Shown here piece by piece: positions 57,742 to 64,000 of a stretch of 64,000 nt of DNA. Numbering within the stretch: position 1 is the stretch's first letter; each line of letters starts with the position of its first letter. Location: positions 16,601,949 to 16,665,948 of the forward strand of contig NC_087066.1 of the NCBI RefSeq assembly GCF_963678635.1, written 5' to 3'. This stretch comes from Symsagittifera roscoffensis (lineage: Eukaryota > Xenacoelomorpha > Acoela > Convolutidae). The notes under the pieces are model-generated. The model searched no databases. It saw only the letters and a program-made list of their open reading frames with translations, and had not been told where the DNA came from. The position numbers and the translations under genes were made by a program.

Positions 57742-58107
57742 TCATAAGAAAAAAATTTTGTTTACAATTTTTGCAATCGAAATCGTCGCGTAAAAATTAT
57801 GTTGATCAAGACAATAGGACCAGACCTGACCACTCTGACCAAATGTTTCTCTCTCAGTTAAAAAATTACTCGCAGTTTTATTTTCATGCAATAAATTTTT
57901 CTCATAATTATCTGCTACTAAAACAGAATTAGTGAATGCTGATGCCAAAAAAACATCACTGAAAGCTGCAACCCGGGTTGATGTTACAGAGCAAATCCGT
58001 AATGACCCATCATTTTTACAGCAAAAATCAGGAATGCAGGCGGTAACATAGCTCAAACATAGAAATTTATGTGGTCGGTCGTTATCTGTATTGTTCATAG
58101 ATTCCAA
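57742..58107 (-). CDS. Possible exon or small gene, Cys-containing, unidentified
   Basis: 121 codons on the minus strand: NTDNDRPHKFLCLSYVTACI, PDFCCKNDGSLRICSVTSTR, FSDVFLASAFTNSVLVADN and TASNFLTERETFGQSGQVWS. The amino-acid mix is protein-like for this AT-rich DNA, and six Cys occur in the first 60 residues and one near the end. A part of it (VTACIPDFCCKNDGSLRI) is duplicated in the second unit of the tandem duplication at about 59826-59880, without the rest of the frame. No signal peptide is evident at the N-terminus. Not recognised. Confidence 0.3.
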   Translation of the reverse strand: MESMNNTDNDRPHKFLCLSYVTACIPDFCCKNDGSLRICSVTSTRVAAFSDVFLASAFTNSVLVADNYEKNLLHENKTASNFLTERETFGQSGQVWSYCLDQHNFYATISIAKIVNKIFFL

Positions 58108-58781
58108 GATAAATTAATTTTTCAGCAGGGGGTCAGTGATAGTAAGAGTTTATCATCAATGCTATAGCGCGCAATAGCAGAGAAAAACTTTGCTTTTCCT
58201 TTTCAGATATAACTTGTGATTTTATTATGCGGTTCATGAGATTGCCTACATGTATTCGCAATAGCCAAACTTCTTTGGGTATGTAGTCTGGATGTAACAA
58301 AAGTAAATGAGTGCAATAGACAAGGTGTTCGAAACTGAGCAGGATTTGATTTCAGAAAATTGCATAAAACGAATTCTTTCTTCATTTTCACTGAATTTGC
58401 TATAATCACTTTAGAAAAAAGTTTTTAAAAACAGCACTGGGCTACTACTGAATCAAAACTTTTACTGCGATTTTCATCTCTGATTTCATGTCTGATTAAA
58501 TTTGAAGTGGCACTGTCACAGCATTTGAATTTAGTGAACTATTATTAAAACTGCTCTAATTTGCTATTCGATACCAGTTTGAAACAAGTATTGGTACTTG
58601 GGAAAAAAATAATCAGAAAAAAAAAATTCAAAAACAACGACTGTCCTTGATTTTATTCAACAGGGTTTAATGAAACCTTTTGGTAAAAATAGTCTAACTT
58701 AGCAATAGCCTTATGGTCTTTGCCATAATAAAAGCAGACACCCTTGAAGACCTCTGAAAAGGCTGTGATTTGTTTATGCAA

Positions 58782-59040
58782 CCCCCCCCCCCCATTGATG
58801 CCCCGTTCAATTTAGCCCTCACCTCCCTGCCAGTTAACCACAACCTCCATTCGCCCCCTTATGGTTGTCACATGGGGGATTATTTTTCGTAGACTTTGGG
58901 GGAGGAGGGTTAATAACTAACACCCCCGCCAGTTTACTCCCCTCCTCCTAGTCCCCCCTGTTTACCCTCCCTCTCTTTAATTGGAGAGGAGGTTAAAAAA
59001 CTTAAGGGGGTGACATTGAGACTTGGCATTTTGTAAAAGA
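58782..59040. repeat. C/G-run island of the ATAATCGATT element family (truncated)
   Basis: A run of 12 C, then CCCCTTA, GGGGGAGGAGGG, CCCTCCTCC blocks and GACATTGAGACTTGGC, ending GTAAAAGACATGGCATAC. It is the internal part of the element seen fully at 60318-60925; the ATAATCGATT part is deleted here. Confidence 0.7.
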
Positions 59041-59308
59041 CATGGCATACAAATTAAATATTAATGAAGCTTGAAAAACTAGAGACGTTAAGAAACGGAC
59101 TTGAAAGTACCCGGGTTGAAGTCACAGAGGTTATCAGTGGTGTTCAAATAGAACAACAGTTGTAACCGAAATTCAGTCCGTATCCAATAATTGTTTGTAG
59201 TGCTAGTGACCAAACAGGCAAAATCCAAGCAGGTAGTCAATAATAACTACAATTTAGATTGATAACTTAGAAACTTGCGCTTAGACATCAAAAACTTAGT
59301 AATTTAAA

Positions 59309-59780
59309 TACCCGGGTTGAACTAAATAGAAAAAAATGCTTGTCATAAATTCCATAGAAAAAAATGCTCATCATACAATTCCAAGAAGGGGTTCTATAAA
59401 AAAATGTGTATCACTGGATTTCTATTTATGAAAATTGTATGATTATTTTCTTTTTCAATGAATTTTTTTTCAGGAAAATCTTTGAAAAGAATTTTTTGTA
59501 AGATTAAATGAGCTTGATTCGTTTTCTGATTAAATTAGATCAAGTTAACCCATTTTTTTTTCTTTTTTTTGACAACATTTATCATACGATTTCCATTCTA
59601 TAAAAAAGGTATGACAAGCATTTTTTGGATAAACAAAATTTTTGTTCAAACACTTTTCAAAAAAGCTTTTACGCAAGTTCAAGTGAGCCCAAATTGGTTT
59701 TTTAATAATTGAAATCACTTTGATTATCAATTTTATTGATTATGTTTTTTGGATAAAAGATGATTATCATACTTTTCTTA
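59309..59780. mobile_element. MITE-like element beginning TACCCGGGTTGA, copy 1
   Basis: TACCCGGGTTGAAC followed by repeated AATGCTTGTCATAAATTCCA-type words and their complements further right (AAAAAGGTATGACAAGCATT). Duplicated at 61516 as part of the tandem duplication. The small minus frame 59545-59730 lies within. Confidence 0.6.
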
Positions 59781-60317
59781 AGTCGCGCCGCTTAATTCTT
59801 TTCTTAAGTCGCGCCGCATAAGATAATCCGTAATGACCCATCATTTTTACAGCAAAAATCAGGAATGCAGGCGGTAACATAGCTTTAGAAAAAAAGACTG
59901 CATAAAACGAATTTTTTCTTCATTTTCACTGAATTTGCTATAATCACTCTAGAAAAAAGTTTTTAAAAACAGCACTGGGCTACTACTGAATCAAAATTTT
60001 TACAGTACTGCGATTTTCATCTCTGATTTCATGTCTGATTAAATTTGAAGTAGCACTGTCTCAGCATTTGAATTTAGTGAACTATTATTAAAACTGCTCT
60101 AATTTGCTATTCGATACCAGTTTGAAACAAGTATTGGTACTTGAGAAAAAAGAAATCAGAAAAAAAATATTCAAAAACAACGACTGTCCTTGATTTTATT
60201 CAACAGGGTTTAATGAAACCTTTTGGTAAAAATAGTCTAACTTAGCAATAGCCTTATGGCCATAATAAAAGCAGACACCCTTGAAGACATCTGAAAAGGC
60301 TGTGATTTGTTTATGCA

Positions 60318-60925
60318 ACCCCCCCCCCCACCCCATTGCTGCCCCGTTCAATTTAGCCCTCCCCTCCCTGCCAGTTAACCACAATCTCCATTCGCCCCCT
60401 TATGGTTGTCACATGGGGGATTATTTTTCGTACACTTTGGGGGAGGAGGGTTAATAACTAACACCCCCGCCAGTTTACTCCCCTCCTCCTAGTCCCCCCT
60501 GTTTACCCTCCCTCTCTTTAGTTGGGGAGGAGGTTAAAAAACTTAAGGGGGTGACATTGAGACTTGGCATTTTGTAAAAGACATGGCATACAATTTGCAA
60601 ACTTTTTGTAAATTAAGTCGAACTTAGTTCTTGAAATAAAATGAATTATAATCGATAATATTGGATTATAGTGGATTTTCATTTCATAAATAATCGATCA
60701 TAATAAGTAATCTTGGCAAAATTAATCGATTTTTTTTGCCAAAAATAATGGGTTCAAATCGATTATAATGGATGTTTTTTTATCATTTTGTAATCGATTA
60801 TCGTTATTATTTTTAAAATCGATTTTGTGGTTTGCATTTTACATCTGTATGGGATTATAACGGATTATTTTGTCTCTAGAATCCATTGTCATCGATACGA
60901 ATCCATGGGCGCTCGGTGCGCAAAC
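60318..60925. mobile_element. ATAATCGATT-type element with C/G-run island
   Basis: C-run (60318-60335), purine and pyrimidine blocks to about 60560, GACATGGCATACAATTTGCA, then the decamer zone (ATTATAATCGATAATATTGG, AATAATCGATCAT) to about 60905, ending CCATGGGCGCTCGGTGCGC, a divergent terminus. The order matches the reverse complement of 23786-24130. Confidence 0.65.
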
Positions 60926-61515
60926 TGATTAACCTCCTCAGCAGTAGTGTAGTTTTCAAACGCAGATTTTATCTCAGATAAGCGGTTTTATTGACACTGC
61001 TGCAGTTTTGAAACGGTGCTGTTTTATCACTGTTACACTACTGCAACAGTAATGGTTTTTAATTCATGAAGTTTTTGTTAAAGTTTGTAATTGCACTAAA
61101 CGCAACAAATTTTTTGTTGAAAGCACCACCGCTCTTCTCAGCTCAGTTTGTGGTCAAAACTGAAAAAAAAGTTCAGTGCAAGCATTTGAAAATGTACTGC
61201 ATTCTTATTGATTCAACTTATAGAACATTGCATTGCCAGGCAGAAATAAGCTACCAGTATCTAAATATTAATGAAGCTTGAAAAACTTGAGACGTTAAAA
61301 AACGGACTTGAAAGTACCCGGGTTGAAGTCACAGAGGTTATCAGTGCTGTTCAAGTAGAACAACAGTTGTAACCGAAATTCAGTCCGTTTCCAATAACTG
61401 TTTGTAATGCTAGTGACCAAACAGGCAAAAACCAAGTAGGTAGTCAATAATAACTACAATTTAGATTGATAACTTAGAAACTTGCGATTAGACATCAAAA
61501 ACTTAATAATTTACA

Positions 61516-62034
61516 TACCCGGGTTGAACTCCATAAAAAAAAATGCTTGTCATAAATTCCATAGAAAAAAATTCTCATCATACAATTCCAAGATTGGGTT
61601 CTATAGAAAAATGTGAATCACTGGATTTCTATTTATGAAAATTGTATGATAATTTTTTTTTCAGTGAATTTTTTTTCAGGAAAACCTTTGAAAAGAATTT
61701 TTTGTAAGATTAAATGAGCTTGATTCGTTTTCTGATTAAGTTAAATCAAGTTAACCCATTTTTTTCTTCTTTTTTTTTTTGACAAAATTTATCATACGAT
61801 TTCCATTCTATGAAAAAGGTATGATAAGCATTTTTTCGATAAACAAAATTTTTGTCCAAACACTTTTCAAAAAAGCTTTTACGCAAGTTCAAGTGAGCCC
61901 AAATTGGTTTTTTAATAATTGAAATCACTTTGATTATCAATTTTATTGATTATGTTTTTTGGATAAAAGATGATTTTCATACTTTTCTTAAGTCGCACCG
62001 CTTAATTCTTTTCTTAAGTTGCGCCGCATAAGAA
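61516..62034. mobile_element. MITE-like element beginning TACCCGGGTTGA, copy 2
   Basis: Copy of 59309-59780 in the second duplication unit, with scattered base differences; includes the minus frame 61746-61940, which has a counterpart at 59545-59730 only because the DNA is duplicated. Confidence 0.6.
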
Positions 62035-62368
62035 AATTCAAAAAGTATCAAACATATACCTGCATCTTTAGCTGGGCCCTAGGTATCCTTCATCGAGACA
62101 AGTGACCTAATTGGTTCACAGAGTTTAGTGGTTAAAAATTAACTCACCTAGCTTGTTCAAACTTTTTCATTTTTTGACATGTACTTTTTGTGATTGTGTT
62201 GTATTGCAAATGATTCGAAGCTCCGCTTCGCCTTTTTTTAATTAGGGTGGACTTTTGTTTTTTGGTTGTTTCGCAATGGGACTGAAATAAATTGGGATGG
62301 GCGCTGTTTTGTTGTTTCGATATGAAAAATTTTTTTTTATCAGAGCCCAGTGGTTCAAACTAGTTTCT
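62035..62368. other. Spacer with a small hairpin
   Basis: CGAAGCTCCGCTTCG near 62217 is a short perfect stem. No gene. Confidence 0.4.
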
Positions 62369-62549
62369 AAGGTCATCATAGGAATCATATATGAGAAAAT
62401 CCATTTGAAAGTCACCCAACCGATGGCGCGGAGAAACACATTACTGTTCCGTTTTGCCTTGTAAATCAGTGCAACACTATGTTTCTGAGCGCCATCGCTT
62501 GGATTACATTCCAATGGATCTTCTCATACATGGTTCCGATGGTGGTCTT
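62369..62549. mobile_element. Foldback element, about 180 bp
   Basis: Left arm AAGGTCATCATAGGAATCAT ... ATGAGAAAATCCATTTGAAA ... CGATGGCGCGGAGAAAC is mirrored by GTTTCTGAGCGCCATCGCTT ... CCAATGGATCTTCTCATACA ... GATGGTGGTCTT. Arms about 68 bp, roughly three quarters matched. The minus frame across it (62242-62514) is a by-product. Confidence 0.75.
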
Positions 62550-62989
62550 AAAATTTGATTTTTGTCGCACAGATAGAAGTTATGCTACATGGGTATTCTA
62601 TATTCATGGGCAATTTCACACATTCTTAGTTTGTTTTTAGATGATAATATGTAATGTTTTCTCGGAGCTGACATGGAGTATTCTTTAGATCTGCAGACTT
62701 GGGCTTCGGAATGGCTCCTTCAATTTCTTGTCAGTAATTTTTAGCGCGAGGCAACCTTTCCCCTGGTGTTGGTTCCCACTAAGAGTAACTCTCTGCTGTC
62801 TCAAATTTGGGGCGAGAAACTTACAGGAAACACAGTAACAGAGTTTCAAACCTCTAACGTTTTCTGTAGTTTCTATCTTCTGTTGAGAGACTGACACGTT
62901 GGGCTGGGTTAAAATTTAGTTTTTGCCTCATTTTATTTCTTTGTTTTGCTCAATTGTAAACTGAGTCTTATGCAAAATTCGTCCGTAAA
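62550..62989. other. Spacer, nothing recognised
   Basis: A 70-codon minus frame (62685-62897) has no supporting feature. Confidence 0.4.
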
Positions 62990-63211
62990 AACTTTTTATC
63001 ATACCATTCCATTGAATGGAAAAAATCGTTATCATACAATTCTATTTAATGGAAAACATGGCTACCATACAATTCCAATGTATGGAAAAAATGGCTATCA
63101 TTTGATTTTCATACGATTTTTTTTATCCTATGGAATTGTTTGGATTCGTATGATAAGCATTTTTTCCATAGTATGGAATTGTATGATAAGCATTTTTTGT
63201 CAATCCGGGTA
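62990..63211. mobile_element. MITE-like element, internally repetitive, ending CAATCCGGGTA
   Basis: Four TATCATACAATTCCA-type words, each followed by ATGGAAAA, on the left half and complementary ATGGAATTGTATGATAAGCA words on the right half, ending TTTTTTGTCAATCCGGGTA. The 88-codon plus frame (YHTIPLNGKNRYHTI repeats) is an artefact of the 36-bp repeats. Confidence 0.75.
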
Positions 63212-64000
63212 GTTTAAAAATGTCTAGTCTTTTTTTAATGACAATTCTCTCCTACTCCTAATTACCCTAAGGTTTTCGCGACCCAAAGAATTTCTAGAGA
63301 AAACATTTTTTCATTCCTCAATTGATCCTAAGATTGATGATTGGTACTATTTGCAGTTTTTTTGTGAATAAAAAACCTTTCACAAAAACTAAATGAACTA
63401 AATTTGCACGTTTTATTTTATTCTTATTTTTCAACACGATTGGTTAATTTTTCGGCATCTTCTTTTTGACCGTGTGTTTTTTGGGTTGAAAAGAAAACAC
63501 CGCGTACAATAGATTAAAGGCAAATTTAGTTTCCAGTTCAAATTAACAAATTCAAAAACTTACTTGATTTGTCCTGCATCAACCGAAATTGAGATTCATG
63601 AAATTACATATTTGGGTTGTACGTGAAAAATGATCTAAATATGTAGATGCTGGTTAATACATTTTTTCTTAGCTACCACACAAAAATTTGAAAATTTTAT
63701 TCGCTTCTTTTCACATATTTGAATATACATCGATAAGAGACATCAAACTTTTTTGTCGATAACGTAGTTGAAACGCACAAAACCAATTTTTTTTTTGCTC
63801 TTATGCATGCATTCAACTGAATCTAACTGAGCTTATGAGTGGCAAGGAGTAATTTGGCTACCTACAAATATCCAAAACTGCTTCAATTATTTGTTACAGG
63901 AAAGTTTTTGTTGACGATAATTGTTTCAAAACTTACTGGCAGCACAAACATATAAGCAAAGATTGAAATAAGCATCAAACGATTTCTAATTTTTGCTTGT
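63212..64000. other. AT-rich sequence to the window end, nothing recognised
   Basis: No ORF, repeat or RNA structure could be supported. Confidence 0.5.

Larger units (their letters stand above)
57995..59825. repeat. Tandem duplication, unit 1 (unit 2 at 59826-62034)
   Basis: Begins ATCCGTAATGACCCATCATT and ends AGTCGCGCCGCATAAGA. Matches unit 2 closely, except for about 310 bp (58053-58360) absent from unit 2 and about 665 bp present only in unit 2. It contains a C/G-run island (58782-59040) and a MITE-like segment (59309-59780). The end holds two 26-bp copies of CTTTTCTTAAGTCGCGCCGC. Confidence 0.9.
59826..62034. repeat. Tandem duplication, unit 2
   Basis: Counterpart of 57995-59825. The extra 665 bp (about 60592-61258) carry the ATAATCGATT zone with its right terminus and a region with a 71-codon frame at 61066-61281 whose signal-like start (MKFLLKFVIALNATNFLLKA) is suggestive but unsupported. 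Confidence 0.9.

Noticed and set aside
61066-61281. 71-codon ORF with a signal-peptide-like start
   Set aside because: Missing from the sister duplication unit, no cysteine pattern or homology to the secreted family, and its last codons lie in duplicated non-coding DNA.
62946-63212. 88-codon ORF with YHTI repeats
   Set aside because: Translation of the internal repeats of a MITE-like element.

Overview
The window looks like nuclear DNA of an AT-rich animal, most likely an invertebrate. It holds a very long higher-order satellite, decayed LINE and Ty3/Gypsy retroelements, many small inverted-repeat (foldback/MITE-like) elements and few intact coding exons. The clearest intron has canonical GT..AG ends and is 65 bp long. 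I cannot name the species. There is no operon structure, rRNA operon or phage module.

Layout. 1-16015 is an uninterrupted 70-bp tandem satellite, cut by the left edge of the window, with nested higher-order repeats of about 350, 699, 1119 and 1471 bp. 16016-20200 is unique, decaying sequence with a tRNA-like Pol III promoter remnant and a broken minus-strand coding region. 20216-22209 is a 5'-truncated LINE whose 5' part is inverted (twin-priming geometry), bounded by a 14-bp target-site duplication. 23137-23439, 38697-39008 and 45073-45378, all minus strand, encode three members of one small family: signal peptide plus a six-cysteine core C-x3-C-x12-C-x11-C-x-C-x-C. The last two lie in a diverged tandem segmental duplication (about 38.4-49 kb).

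27.07-30.65 kb has strong strand asymmetry (plus strand rich in G and T). It carries a minus-strand two-exon gene of 427 codons (29305-30653) that I cannot assign. A roughly 400-bp sequence at its edge (27065-27500) recurs inverted at 55915-56310, next to a small Arg-rich ORF. 33857-36475 is a degenerate Ty3/Gypsy copy (gag, zinc knuckle, protease, RT, RNase H) with a damaged RT active site; a second gag-like fragment lies at 39538-40360.

Repeats dominate the rest. A TIR family rich in ATAATCGATT with C/G-run islands appears at 23.8, 31.8, 56.9, 58.8 and 60.3 kb. Foldbacks lie at 33.4, 45.6, 49.9 and 62.4 kb. A MITE family ends in TACCCGGGTTGA. There is a 723-bp pair of identical copies (40377 and 48847) and a roughly 2-kb tandem duplication (57995-62034).

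The best candidates for undescribed biology are the six-cysteine secreted peptide family and the unassigned spliced gene with its associated long repeat. All functional statements are read from sequence alone; no database search was made.
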